Positions 1 through 9,883 of a DNA stretch of 64,000 nucleotides are shown in pieces; the stretch's first letter is position 1; the number at the start of each line of letters is the position of its first letter. The notes below the pieces were generated by a model. It had not been told where the DNA came from. It saw only the letters and a list, made by a program, of their open reading frames with translations, and did not search any database. Both the position numbers and the translations under genes were made by a program. Origin of the DNA: Brochothrix thermosphacta DSM 20171 = FSL F6-1036 (GTDB lineage: Bacteria; Bacillota; Bacilli; Lactobacillales; Listeriaceae); NCBI RefSeq assembly GCF_036884295.1, contig NZ_CP145608.1, positions 2,226,285-2,290,284 of the forward strand. Reading direction: 5' to 3'.

Positions 1-697
1 CTTCAACAAGTGATTTTTCATCATCTTTCAAATCGGTTTCACTTGAACCAAAACGAGCAACCCAGGTCCCTTCACCTTGGTTTTTAGCAGCACTCATAAC
101 TTGCACTGACTCACCAGGAATTAAATCTAACCCTTTATAAACAGTCGGTTCTTCTGATCCGGTGCCTTCTGTATAAGCAGTTGTACCGTCTAACGTAATC
201 ATTGAGCCCTTAAGGTCTTTATTTTTAACATCTTCTGTTGTTGTAAACTCACCCTCTTGTTTTACTGTTAAATTCCAACCAGCAGCCGAACCACGGTTAT
301 CAGAAACTTGAACATAGTTTGGTTTGTTTATTGTCTCACCTGCTTGATTCACAACTTGTTGTGAATATGCGTAGTACGTTACATCTGTTGAAACAATTTT
401 TTGAGTACCAAATTGTAAACTTGATGCAAAATCAATACTTAAAGGACCATCTGTACCAGGATTTGGACCACCTGGGTTTAGTGGATCAATCGGAATAACC
501 GGGCCAACTCCTGGACCTTCTGGATCAATTGGTTTTGTTGGGTCTGTATTTGGAATGAATTTAACCGCCGCATCTGATGAATATTCAGCACCATCATTTC
601 CCTCTGCTGCATAGACTGCTGTAGTACCTCCGATAACACTTGCATTTAAAATTGCACTGATTGCCAAAACTTTGCCAAATTGTTTTGTTTTAATCAT
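1..697 (-). CDS. WxL-domain surface protein, N-terminal part
   Basis: Partial gene that runs off the left edge; 232 codons are visible. It opens with a signal peptide (residues 1-26, cut after VYAA). A Pro/Gly/Asp-rich linker follows (residues about 45-75, PIDPEGPGVGPVIPIDP). Then comes a beta-rich domain with a first WxL motif, GWNLTV, near residue 130. WxL domains hold exported proteins non-covalently to peptidoglycan; a second WxL motif would be expected beyond the edge. The ATG at 697 is preceded by AGGGAGATG. No partner DUF916 or LPXTG gene is visible, so the ligand is unknown. Confidence 0.85.
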   Translation of the reverse strand, partial: MIKTKQFGKVLAISAILNASVIGGTTAVYAAEGNDGAEYSSDAAVKFIPNTDPTKPIDPEGPGVGPVIPIDPLNPGGPNPGTDGPLSIDFASSLQFGTQKIVSTDVTYYAYSQQVVNQAGETINKPNYVQVSDNRGSAAGWNLTVKQEGEFTTTEDVKNKDLKGSMITLDGTTAYTEGTGSEEPTVYKGLDLIPGESVQVMSAAKNQGEGTWVARFGSSETDLKDDEKSLVE

Positions 698-874
698 AAA
701 AACATCTCCCTTAATTTTTTTAGTAGTCAACTAAGTAAGTAATCTGAATAATACTTTCTGTCTGCCAAGTTATCATTACGTATCTTTATTATTGATTGGA
801 CTTACTAGCTAAATTAATCTTACCAGTAATTTTTTGTATTTTTCTCTCAACATAGATACTGTTTTAACACAAAA

Positions 875-933
875 AAAATAGGACATTTTACTATGCTCCT
901 AAAAAAGAAAAGCATAATAAAGTATCCTATTTT
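875..933 (-). terminator. 22-bp imperfect inverted repeat, possible second terminator
   Basis: The arms 875-896 and 912-933 are 22 bases each and differ at three positions, with a 15-base loop. Read on the minus strand two of the three mismatches become G-U pairs and a run of eight T follows the stem. It therefore works best as a minus-strand terminator between gdhA and the WxL gene. Confidence 0.5.
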
Positions 934-1166
934 GACAAATAATTTTAAATCACGTAGAAAAATATTCAAGTAAATTATTTTAATTTCCGAAAAGTGATGC
1001 GAGAATCTTTTTTTGGAATTAATTAGTTTTTTTTGAATGGCTTTTAAAATTATATTTCAGTTTAATTAGCGATAAATTTCACTTGATTTTAAAAAACAGC
1101 AACAAATAAGTATTTAATCACTAGTAACCAAAATAATTATGCCTTATTCCACCATAAAATGCAATG

Positions 1167-1223
1167 AAAAAAATACCTTGTCACAGGCATTAGAGAATTT
1201 TCATTTCTAATACGTAACAAGGC
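1167..1223 (-). terminator. gdhA terminator
   Basis: The arms CCTTGT (1176-1181) and ACAAGG (1217-1222) pair and the stem continues inward with TTAGA/TCTAA. On the minus strand the hairpin is followed by a run of seven T, just downstream of the gdhA stop codon. Confidence 0.75.
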
Positions 1224-1249
1224 CTTTTCATTATTTAATAATAGGTATT

Positions 1250-2635
<1,386 letters not shown>

Positions 2636-2735
2636 TTACTTTAACACGTCTCCGTATTGTCTGACAATTCCGATTATTCATCAAACCGTTCTCATTTCGA
2701 GATTGATTACATCGTTTTTTTGTAATTTACGGCAT

Positions 2736-2774
2736 TAAAAAACAATCATCCTTAAAAATAATATTTAAGGATGA
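2736..2774 (-). terminator. Terminator after the Bce-type permease gene
   Basis: The perfect arms TCATCCTTAAA (2746-2756) and TTTAAGGATGA (2763-2773) are followed on the minus strand by TTGTTTTTT. Confidence 0.8.
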
Positions 2775-2790
2775 CTGCTATCACTGCTGT

Positions 2791-4575
2791 TTAATTGCTT
2801 TTACCTTTTTTCTTAGGTAACACAACATTTTGATAAAGGCTTACTGTTATCAAGTAATAAATACCATAAATCACAATGAAGATTGCAAAAGGAATCCAAA
2901 TTTTGAAATACACATTAAGGCTTAAAAAGAATTCAAACATTTTCATTCCCACTAATACATGGACACTTGCAAGTAACGCTGGGAAAATAAAAATCAATAC
3001 CAGTTCATAATTTAATGATTTAAATAACAGCTTACGTTTTACACCAATTTTATTAAGCATATCATATCGTTTAATATCAGATGGTGCTCCCACTAAAATT
3101 TTGAACATTAAGCAACTCGCCATCATAGCTAAGAATGCAAATCCTAAAAACAATCCCATAAAGATGATGCCACTAAACATACCACGCATCATATTATAAG
3201 CGCTATATTTACTGTAGATTTCTTTTCCAGGATAGCGGTCCGCAGTAATTTTGTCCAAGGCTGCTAACTCTTTTGAATTTGCTGTAAAATCTTTTAAAAC
3301 AGTCGTAACAACATTTTCGGTTTTGCTATTTATTTTATCAAAATCCCGCTGCGCAATAATTTTAACTTCTCTTTCTGTCCCTAACTGACTAATCGCATTA
3401 CTCCACTCTGACATACTATCATCTTCATAAAGTGATCGATTGGTTTTAATTTTCTGTTTTACTTTTAACACCTCTGCACCATTCTCATCATACTTCGAAT
3501 AATTTAATGGTGTTTTTTCTAAATCGGATTGAAGAAAATAACTGATCTCGCCTTTATTTTTAAAACGATAAACGGCTTTTTCAGTTGTATCCATTTTTGC
3601 TAAAATGTTTTTTTCTGCAACTGTTGGATTTTTAATAATTGAATCATACGCTGTAGTACCTGAACTTGCTTCTAACATATTATTATTAAAAACCAACGCT
3701 ACAGCCATCGATCCAACTGCAAGTGCGATTAGCATGGTGACAAGTGATAAAACTTTGGTTAAATCACTCACACGAAAACGTAACTGTGCTAATGTAAAAC
3801 GATTGATATTACGATCATTGAAATGCGGCGTTTTTTGTAGTCGCACAATTAACAATGGTAACAGTGTCTTAAAGAAAAAATAGGTTCCTAATGAAATTGT
3901 AACTAGGGCAATAAACATCCCCGCAACTTGAAGTTTCTTTAAATCAATCATGCAGTAATAACCAATCGCTAATAAGATAACAGCCAATAGGCCCTCAATC
4001 ACTTTTTTTGATGTGCTTATAACAACGCGTTCAGAGGTTTCTGTACCATTAAGTAGCTGTAAAACAGTTAAACGTGTTAATTTTATCACGTTGATAATTC
4101 CCGCAATAACAAATAAAACGATAAAAAAGAGGACTGTTATAAGTAACGATTGAGGATACAGCGCTTCAAAGTTACCACCTTCTAATCCGAGTCTATTCAT
4201 TAGAAGTGTCGAAACACCTTTTGCTAATCCAGTACCTATTAAAATTCCTACAACAAGGGTAATCGCTGCAATTACAATCGTTTCAATAAACATGAATTGG
4301 GCAATTTTGTTTTTCTTAGCGCCTAACATCATATACATACCATATTCTTTTTGGCGTAAGGTTAATAAAAATGCATTGGCATATAAGATATAAACAACTG
4401 TAATTATTGCCAATAAGACGGTACCTGCATGAAAGACAATGCCCATAAACTCATATGGGGTGCTACCTTCAAGGAAAGACTTATTAATTGCTAACGTTTC
4501 AAACATGTAAAAAATTGCAATCGACATAATTAGTCCCATGAAAAGGATAATATATTCTTTTCTTTTACTTTTCAT
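2791..4575 (-). CDS. Bce-type ABC permease, 5' end removed by IS30 insertion
   Basis: FtsX/MacB-superfamily permease of the BceB type (peptide-antibiotic sensing and export). It shows paired N-terminal membrane segments, the cytoplasmic motif RQKEYGMYMMLGAKK and a large extracytoplasmic loop before the last helices. The frame stays open upstream of the ATG at 4575 as far as 4605 (encoding IKLLKLSLSG), where an IS30 element starts. The missing start lies beyond the element: ATG TTA CGC CGA at 5670-5659, behind AGGAGG. Joining the two flanks restores MLRRIKLLKLSLSGMKSK in frame. As it stands the gene has no proper start; reinitiation at 4575 lacks a good ribosome site. Probably inactive or poorly expressed. 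Confidence 0.85.
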   Translation of the reverse strand: MKSKRKEYIILFMGLIMSIAIFYMFETLAINKSFLEGSTPYEFMGIVFHAGTVLLAIITVVYILYANAFLLTLRQKEYGMYMMLGAKKNKIAQFMFIETIVIAAITLVVGILIGTGLAKGVSTLLMNRLGLEGGNFEALYPQSLLITVLFFIVLFVIAGIINVIKLTRLTVLQLLNGTETSERVVISTSKKVIEGLLAVILLAIGYYCMIDLKKLQVAGMFIALVTISLGTYFFFKTLLPLLIVRLQKTPHFNDRNINRFTLAQLRFRVSDLTKVLSLVTMLIALAVGSMAVALVFNNNMLEASSGTTAYDSIIKNPTVAEKNILAKMDTTEKAVYRFKNKGEISYFLQSDLEKTPLNYSKYDENGAEVLKVKQKIKTNRSLYEDDSMSEWSNAISQLGTEREVKIIAQRDFDKINSKTENVVTTVLKDFTANSKELAALDKITADRYPGKEIYSKYSAYNMMRGMFSGIIFMGLFLGFAFLAMMASCLMFKILVGAPSDIKRYDMLNKIGVKRKLLFKSLNYELVLIFIFPALLASVHVLVGMKMFEFFLSLNVYFKIWIPFAIFIVIYGIYYLITVSLYQNVVLPKKKGKSN

Positions 4576-4605
4576 TCCAGATAATGATAGTTTTAATAAT
4601 TTTAT

Positions 4606-5658
4606 TTGTCAAATTAAGCTAGACAAAATATCATTATTAACATAACTCAAAAATACTTCCAATGGTGTTTTATAGTTCAATGACTTTCTAGGAATGTTAT
4701 TTCTTTTAGAAGCAACAGACTGAATGAACGCTTCATCAACTTCATTGAAATTCATTCTCTTAGGTAGTCCGTCCTTGCGTAATAATCCGTTGGAGTTCTC
4801 ATTTAACCCTCTTTGTGAGGGAGTACCTGGATCAGCAAAGTAGATATTAATATCATTGGAGTTACTGACAGATTTCCAATTAGAAAATTCTTTACCACAA
4901 TCAAACGTAATAGACTTAAATAAATGAGTGGGAATTGTTTTAAACCAGTTGTTTAAACTGTTTTCAATATCTATTGCTTGTCTGCCGGTAGGTTTCAACG
5001 TAATAATTACTTTTGATAGTCTTTCAACTAAGGTAATAACAGCACTTTTATGATTTCTGCCAACGATAGTGTCACCTTCAAGGTGACCAAACTCACTTTT
5101 GAAGTGACGATTTTCCTTATCACGCTGATGAATCGTTCTTTTAAAAGCTTGTTTACCTCTCTTTTCTTTGTGACCATTCGGCTTTCTTTTCCCTTTCATT
5201 GGTAAGGCGGCTAAGTTAAAATAGCCACGCTTAAATAGTCTATAAAGAGTACGAACAGAACAAGAAATAGGAAACTCGTTACGACCAATAATCACGTCTG
5301 GTGTCCACCCTTGAGCCACTTTCTTTTGAATATAGTCAGTTTCATTATCAGGTAAAAGGATAGGAAGTCTCCCACAATTTTTTTTATTATTTTTGTATCG
5401 TTGGTAGTAATCTAGCATAGATAAACCATCATCTAAAGCGTTGTAAACATTATAAATAGTTTGTCTCGAACGTTTTAAAGTCTCTGCAACAAATTTAACT
5501 TTCTTAGTTTGATGATAATATGATTCTATTAAAACGAGTTCATCTGTAGTAAGATGTGTATAGGTCATTTGTGATCACTCTCCTTGTTTTCTTTCGTCGG
5601 AAATACAATTTGAGTGTATCACAAATGATTTTTTTAATTGTCTAGCTTAATTTTACAA
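4606..5658 (-). mobile_element. IS30-family insertion sequence (1053 bp)
   Basis: Bounded by 21-base terminal inverted repeats at 4606-4626 and 5638-5658 that differ at one position (TTGT[C/A]AAATTAAGCTAGACAA). It contains one transposase gene whose stop codon lies inside the left repeat. Length and organisation fit the IS30 family. No target duplication is obvious at these boundaries. The insertion separates codons 4 and 5 of the permease gene. Confidence 0.9.
4609..5568 (-). CDS. IS30-family transposase
   Basis: A 319-residue DDE transposase. The N-terminal helix-turn-helix (residues about 5-45, TTDELVLIESYY) is typical of IS30. The catalytic residues appear as the D in HLEGDTIVG, the D in ITFDCGKEF and the E in GLNENSNGLLRK. 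The ATG at 5568 is preceded by GGAGAGTGATCACAA. The gene looks intact, so the element may still be mobile. Confidence 0.95.
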   Translation of the reverse strand: MTYTHLTTDELVLIESYYHQTKKVKFVAETLKRSRQTIYNVYNALDDGLSMLDYYQRYKNNKKNCGRLPILLPDNETDYIQKKVAQGWTPDVIIGRNEFPISCSVRTLYRLFKRGYFNLAALPMKGKRKPNGHKEKRGKQAFKRTIHQRDKENRHFKSEFGHLEGDTIVGRNHKSAVITLVERLSKVIITLKPTGRQAIDIENSLNNWFKTIPTHLFKSITFDCGKEFSNWKSVSNSNDINIYFADPGTPSQRGLNENSNGLLRKDGLPKRMNFNEVDEAFIQSVASKRNNIPRKSLNYKTPLEVFLSYVNNDILSSLI

Positions 5659-5679
5659 TCGGCGTAACATAAAATCCTC

Positions 5680-6438
5680 CTATTCTGCCATACTATATTC
5701 TTCAAGTACAGACAGTATTTCTTTATAAAATTCTTGTCGAGTACCTGTTCGTAATATTTCTTTAAATAACAAACCATCTTTAATAAATAAGATGCGTTTA
5801 CAATAACTTGCACTAAATGCATCATGTGTGACTAATAAAATTGTCACTAATGCTTCTTCGTTTAATGCTTTCATCGATTCTAATAAACTTTGAGCATTTT
5901 TAGAATCCAGCGCACCTGTTGGTTCATCACCTAGTAATAAGTCAGGTTGATGTACAAGCGCACGAGCTGCTGCTGCACGTTGTTGTTGTCCGCCTGATAC
6001 TTCATTTGGATAACTGTTTAAAATACGTGTGATACCCAATGTTTTTGCAATCTGCTCTACTTTTGTACGAATTGCCACACTTGACTCATTTTGTAATGAA
6101 AGTGGTAAGGCAATATTTTCATAGATTGATAAGTTATCTAATAAGTTAAAGTGTTGGAAGATGAAACCTAATTTTTGAGAACGAAATTCTGCTAAGCCAT
6201 TTGTATCTAACATACTGAGATCCTGTCCAGTAATCGATATTGAACCTTTGGTTGCTGTATCTAACGTCGCTAAAATATTAAGTAGCGTTGTTTTACCTGA
6301 ACCAGAAGGCCCCATAATACCAACAAAATCACCTTTATCAACCTCAAAAGATACATCTTTTAATGCCATGTGTTCATTTTCATTTTTTTTACCATAAATT
6401 TTTTGTAGGTGCTGAATTGTTACAATTTTTTCTACCAT
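5680..6438 (-). CDS. Bce-type ABC transporter ATPase
   Basis: A 252-residue ATPase of the MacB/LolD/BceA group. It has Walker A GPSGSGKT (residues 43-50), Q-loop FIFQHF, signature VSGGQQQR, Walker B LLLGDEPTGALD and H-loop VTHD. It would energise the permease encoded next. Its TAG stop overlaps the AGGAGG of the original permease start, so the two were translationally coupled before the IS30 insertion. The start at 6438 has GAGGGGGAATAAAA upstream. No BceRS-type two-component genes are adjacent. With the permease broken, this subunit is probably without a partner. Confidence 0.9.
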   Translation of the reverse strand: MVEKIVTIQHLQKIYGKKNENEHMALKDVSFEVDKGDFVGIMGPSGSGKTTLLNILATLDTATKGSISITGQDLSMLDTNGLAEFRSQKLGFIFQHFNLLDNLSIYENIALPLSLQNESSVAIRTKVEQIAKTLGITRILNSYPNEVSGGQQQRAAAARALVHQPDLLLGDEPTGALDSKNAQSLLESMKALNEEALVTILLVTHDAFSASYCKRILFIKDGLLFKEILRTGTRQEFYKEILSVLEEYSMAE

Positions 6439-6574
6439 TTTTATTCCCCCTCAGATTCGCTTTCTTTCACTCCTATAACTATAACAAGCTTTTTCAACGG
6501 AATCGTGTGACTAGCATGACAGTTTCTCTTATTAGACTTACATTTATGTCACACAAATTTTAATTTTTTCCTAA

Positions 6575-6612
6575 CAAAAAGCACCTTTATGACAATTGCC
6601 ATAAAGATGCCC
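6575..6612 (-). terminator. Terminator after the PepSY lipoprotein gene
   Basis: The arms GCACCTTTATG (6581-6591) and CATAAAGATGC (6600-6610) pair with one mismatch. On the minus strand a TTTTTG tract follows. Confidence 0.7.
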
Positions 6613-6620
6613 GTTTAAGT

Positions 6621-7217
6621 TTAGTCTTCTTCTACTTCTAATACTTTACCTGTTTTCGCATCAATTTTATAAGTGGATTCTTTGTCCCCATCCATTACAG
6701 TTATTTCATAAAAACGAAAATCAAGCTCTTTTTCTAACGTCAGTTGGGTCACATAACCTTTTCCCGCTTCTTTTAACGTTAGTTCCATCACTTCATCCAT
6801 GGTCATTAAATCATCCAGTGTAAAACTATCTTGTTGTTTTTCAACACCACCACGATCTTCTTTATCTAGTTTTTCAGCTTTTTTACTCATAAGCTCGCCA
6901 GTTTCAGCATTGATTTCTACTTTATAAGAACGCTCATCATCAACACCACTCACCTCATAAACAAAGTTTCCCCAATCTTTTTCTAGCTCAACTCCAGTAA
7001 GACTAGCAGAAGAATAGGTTTCTTTTAATTGATCGACAGCTTTAGGCAGTGTCACTTTAAATTTACGATTGTTGATTTGTTCTTCATTTGTATTCTTAAC
7101 CGCATTTTCTGAATCATTTTCTTTTGCAGTACCCGTTTGTTTATCTGTAGCATTGTTACCGCAAGCGACTAACAGAACTGTGGTTAAGAGAACAAGTAGA
7201 AGTAAGTATCTCTTCAT
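6621..7217 (-). CDS. PepSY-domain lipoprotein
   Basis: A 198-residue exported lipoprotein. A hydrophobic signal ends in lipobox LLVAC, followed by a Lys/Asn/Glu-rich linker. Two PepSY-like repeats follow, each ending in a YKVEINAETGEL or YKIDAKTGKVLEVEED strand pair. PepSY domains are thought to inhibit extracytoplasmic proteases or sense the cell envelope; the target here is unknown. I start at the ATG at 7217 (GAGGTGAAGAA upstream) rather than the GTG three codons earlier, which overlaps that site. Monocistronic with its own terminator. Confidence 0.85.
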   Translation of the reverse strand: MKRYLLLLVLLTTVLLVACGNNATDKQTGTAKENDSENAVKNTNEEQINNRKFKVTLPKAVDQLKETYSSASLTGVELEKDWGNFVYEVSGVDDERSYKVEINAETGELMSKKAEKLDKEDRGGVEKQQDSFTLDDLMTMDEVMELTLKEAGKGYVTQLTLEKELDFRFYEITVMDGDKESTYKIDAKTGKVLEVEED

Positions 7218-7344
7218 TTTCTTCACCTCATTTATAGTTTATCGTTCTTTAAACTATACCCACATCAACTACTCTTAATCATATACAGCAAAGAGATACA
7301 ATTTTATGTCAATGTCAACTCTAGCTCTTCTTTTAAAACTGGCT

Positions 7345-7350
7345 TATAAT
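7345..7350 (+). promoter_or_regulatory. Likely -10 box of the pentapeptide repeat gene
   Basis: A perfect TATAAT lies 34 bases before the chosen start. The -35 region is weak, so only the -10 is called. Confidence 0.45.
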
Positions 7351-7378
7351 TAAACTAGTGAAAAAAATGGAGGTTCTT

Positions 7379-8005
7379 ATGAAAAAGTCGATAATGAATA
7401 ACGCTAATTTTACAAATACCGTCACAGATTCAATCGTTTCTAGTGATGCCTTTTCACCTCATACCCACTATGTTAACTGTAAAATCGATATCACTGCTTC
7501 TTTTGAAGGTTGCGAAGATATTCACTTTGAAAACTGTATTTTTACAGATTTAACATTTAAACGTTGCGAATTTTTAGATGTTATTTTTAGTGGCTGTGAC
7601 CTTTCTAATAGTGACTTTGAAGATAGCGTATTTTTCCGGGTTTTTTTCAAAAGTTGTAAATTAATGGGAGCTAATTTCATTAGTACTTATAGTAAAGATA
7701 CACAATGGATTGATTCTCAACTGCCTTATGCTAATTTTTCTGAAGCTAAGTTAGTGAAATCAACCTTTGAAGCAAATGATATGACTGAAAGTTTCTTCCA
7801 AGATGCTACTTTTGAAAGCATCAGTTTTATTAAAGATCGCCTTACTGGCTGTGATTTTTCTCAAACAAAGCTAAAAGGTGTTGATCTCTCAACCTGTGAA
7901 TTTTATCATATTGTTGTCAGCCCTGAATTATTAAAAGGTTTGAAAATTGCACATTCTCAAGCTTCTGCGATTGTTCATCATTTTGGTGTCGAATTAACAG
8001 ACTAA
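7379..8005 (+). CDS. Qnr-like pentapeptide repeat protein
   Basis: A 208-residue protein built of pentapeptide repeats, A(D/N)LXX-like with central F or L (FENCIF, FKRCEF, FSGCDLSNSDFEDS, LKGVDLSTCEF). These fold into a right-handed beta-helix. Size, a non-repeat break midway and the closing segment SPELLKGLKIAHSQA resemble the Qnr-type proteins of Gram-positive bacteria (EfsQnr group), which shield DNA gyrase from quinolones. The gyrase role is inferred, not shown. I use the ATG at 7379 because GGAGG lies six bases upstream; the GTG (7358) and ATG (7367) lie on or before that site. It is cytoplasmic and transcribed alone, ending at a strong terminator. Confidence 0.85.
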   Translation: MKKSIMNNANFTNTVTDSIVSSDAFSPHTHYVNCKIDITASFEGCEDIHFENCIFTDLTFKRCEFLDVIFSGCDLSNSDFEDSVFFRVFFKSCKLMGANFISTYSKDTQWIDSQLPYANFSEAKLVKSTFEANDMTESFFQDATFESISFIKDRLTGCDFSQTKLKGVDLSTCEFYHIVVSPELLKGLKIAHSQASAIVHHFGVELTD

Positions 8006-8035
8006 CTGCATAATGTATGAAAACGCTAGCTCTCA

Positions 8036-8083
8036 AAAAGAGCCGCACTTCCAATTATTACGATGGAAGGACGGCTTTTTTTA
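8036..8083 (+). terminator. Bidirectional terminator between the pentapeptide and siderophore genes
   Basis: The arms 8041-8053 and 8064-8076 pair (AGCCG..ACTTCCA with TGGAAG..CGGCT), followed by TTTTTTT on the plus strand. On the minus strand TTTTT follows too, so it can also end the siderophore operon. Confidence 0.85.
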
Positions 8084-8866
8084 TTTCAACAAATTATAAG
8101 TAATACAGACTGGTTTTGTTGTCCGCGGATCAGTGGTAATTACTGCATCAATTTGAAATGTCTGCTCTAAAACATCAGTCGTCATCACTTCTGTCACTGG
8201 ACCATCTGCAATAATTTTTCCCTTACCAATGGCTACCATTTCGTCAGAAAAACGCGCTGCTAAATTGATATCGTGTAACACCATGATAATGGTACGATTT
8301 TGTTCGCGGTTTAATGCTTCCAACAACTCCAATATTTCCAACTGATGTGATAAATCTAAATAAGTGGTGGGTTCATCTAATAAAATAACGTCTGTTTCTT
8401 GAGCTAACGCCATTGCAATCCATACCTTTTGACGTTGTCCGCCAGATAATGTATCTACTTCACGTTGCTCAAAGTCTGCTAAGCCAGTCACTTTAATCGC
8501 CCAGGAAACAATATCCTTATCCGCTTGTGTAGGTTTAGCAAAACCCTTTTGATGTGGGTAACGTCCATAATAAACCAATTCTTTAACTGTCATACCACTA
8601 GGCGCATCTTGTTGCTGTGGTAAAACAGCCATTTTTTTTGCAACTATTTTAGTTGGCAATTTTCGAATATCAGCACCATCTATTGTTACCACGCCAGCTT
8701 TTTGGCGTAATACACGACCAATGGTTTTAATAATTGTCGACTTTCCACAGCCGTTGGCGCCAATAATACTTGTAATCTTCCCTTTAGATAAACTTAGATT
8801 TAAATCTTCCACGATATAACGTTCATCATAGGCAATTGAGAGCGCCTTGGTTTCGATGCTTTTCAT
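8081..8866 (-). CDS. Ferric-siderophore ABC transporter ATPase
   Basis: A 261-residue FecE/FhuC-type ATPase. It has Walker A GANGCGKST (residues 36-44), Q-loop VLPQQQ, signature LSGGQRQKVWIAMAL, Walker B VILLDEPTTYLD and H-loop VLHDINLA. It drives uptake through the two FecCD permeases encoded upstream. Last gene of a five-gene operon (binding protein, reductase, two permeases, ATPase). The start at 8866 has AGGAGGAATTAAGA upstream. Confidence 0.93.
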   Translation of the reverse strand: MKSIETKALSIAYDERYIVEDLNLSLSKGKITSIIGANGCGKSTIIKTIGRVLRQKAGVVTIDGADIRKLPTKIVAKKMAVLPQQQDAPSGMTVKELVYYGRYPHQKGFAKPTQADKDIVSWAIKVTGLADFEQREVDTLSGGQRQKVWIAMALAQETDVILLDEPTTYLDLSHQLEILELLEALNREQNRTIIMVLHDINLAARFSDEMVAIGKGKIIADGPVTEVMTTDVLEQTFQIDAVITTDPRTTKPVCITYNLLK

Positions 8867-8878
8867 TCTTAATTCCTC

Positions 8879-9883
8879 CTAGCGACTCTTTGCCATTAAA
8901 TAAATAAAGTAAGGCGTGCTAACAATTGTAATCAATAACCCCGCTGGAATAGTGACATCCAACGCACTTGATCGTATTAATGTATCTGCTAATAATATCA
9001 TTATACTACCAACTAGTGCAGATGCGGGTAATGAACGTTTAGGATCAACACCCACTAACTTTTTAGCAATATGGGGACTAATCATCCCGACGAAGAAAAA
9101 GTTACCACCAATCGCTACACTCGCAGAAGATAATAAAATAGCGGCTAACGAAAAACCAATAAAGGCCAATTTGAGCGGTACACCTAGACCCAATGCTGTT
9201 TCATTTCCCAAGTGAATAATGTTTAGTTTTGGTGCGTGAAAATACACCCCTCCTGCTAAAAAAAGCACGACTGGTATGAGAATACTAAGATGTAGCCAAT
9301 CAGCTCCCCATAAACTCCCCGCTAACCAACGTTGAACAAATTCGTGTTGTTGTGTGTCCATTCGTAATGATAAAAAGAGCGTCACCGCATCGTATCCTGT
9401 TCCCAACGCAACACCGGTTAAAATTAAGCGGGTCGGTGACAGTTCTTGTTTACGCTTAGATGCCAGTAAGAATATTAATCCTGCGGCAACAACGCCCCCA
9501 ACAAAAGCAACTATTGGTAACATTGCTGGCGTATCACGCATTAAGCCTGTAAATAAAAATAGTATCATAAATAAACCTGAACCCGAACTAATCCCCAATG
9601 TTCCAGGACTAGCCATATCATTTTTCAAAAGACTTTGCATTATACAGCCTGCAATACCCATACCGGATCCTACAAAAACACTCAATACTATTTTAGGCAT
9701 TCTAAAATCAAAGACAATTAAGTTTTGTTGTGGAGTGCCTTGACCTGTGAATACGGCAAGTAAATCAAACGGTGATACACTCATTTTACCGGTATTTAAA
9801 CTCCAAATAAACACGACAATTAAAACGGTGATTAACGATACGAAAGGTAGTATTTGGCGATTAAAACGCTGATGTATTTTCAT
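8879..9883 (-). CDS. Ferric-siderophore ABC permease (FecCD family)
   Basis: A 334-residue membrane protein of the FecCD/BtuC family with about ten membrane helices. Family motifs include FDFRMPKIVLSVFVGSGMGIAGC near the N-terminus and GMISPHIAKKLVGVDPKRSLPASALVG near the C-terminus. It pairs with the other permease. The start at 9883 overlaps the stop of the upstream permease by four bases, indicating translational coupling. The substrate is taken to be an iron-siderophore from context. Confidence 0.92.
   Translation of the reverse strand: MKIHQRFNRQILPFVSLITVLIVVFIWSLNTGKMSVSPFDLLAVFTGQGTPQQNLIVFDFRMPKIVLSVFVGSGMGIAGCIMQSLLKNDMASPGTLGISSGSGLFMILFLFTGLMRDTPAMLPIVAFVGGVVAAGLIFLLASKRKQELSPTRLILTGVALGTGYDAVTLFLSLRMDTQQHEFVQRWLAGSLWGADWLHLSILIPVVLFLAGGVYFHAPKLNIIHLGNETALGLGVPLKLAFIGFSLAAILLSSASVAIGGNFFFVGMISPHIAKKLVGVDPKRSLPASALVGSIMILLADTLIRSSALDVTIPAGLLITIVSTPYFIYLMAKSR

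Larger units (their letters stand above)
698..1249. other. Gene-free AT-rich spacer
   Basis: This 552-base stretch holds the upstream region of the WxL gene, the gdhA terminator (1167-1223) and a second long inverted repeat (875-933). I see no convincing coding frame and no clear -35/-10 pair. Confidence 0.6.

Noticed and set aside
9354..9743. 129-codon antisense frame in the FecCD permease gene
   Set aside because: Shadow of a strongly supported membrane protein gene; no ribosome site.
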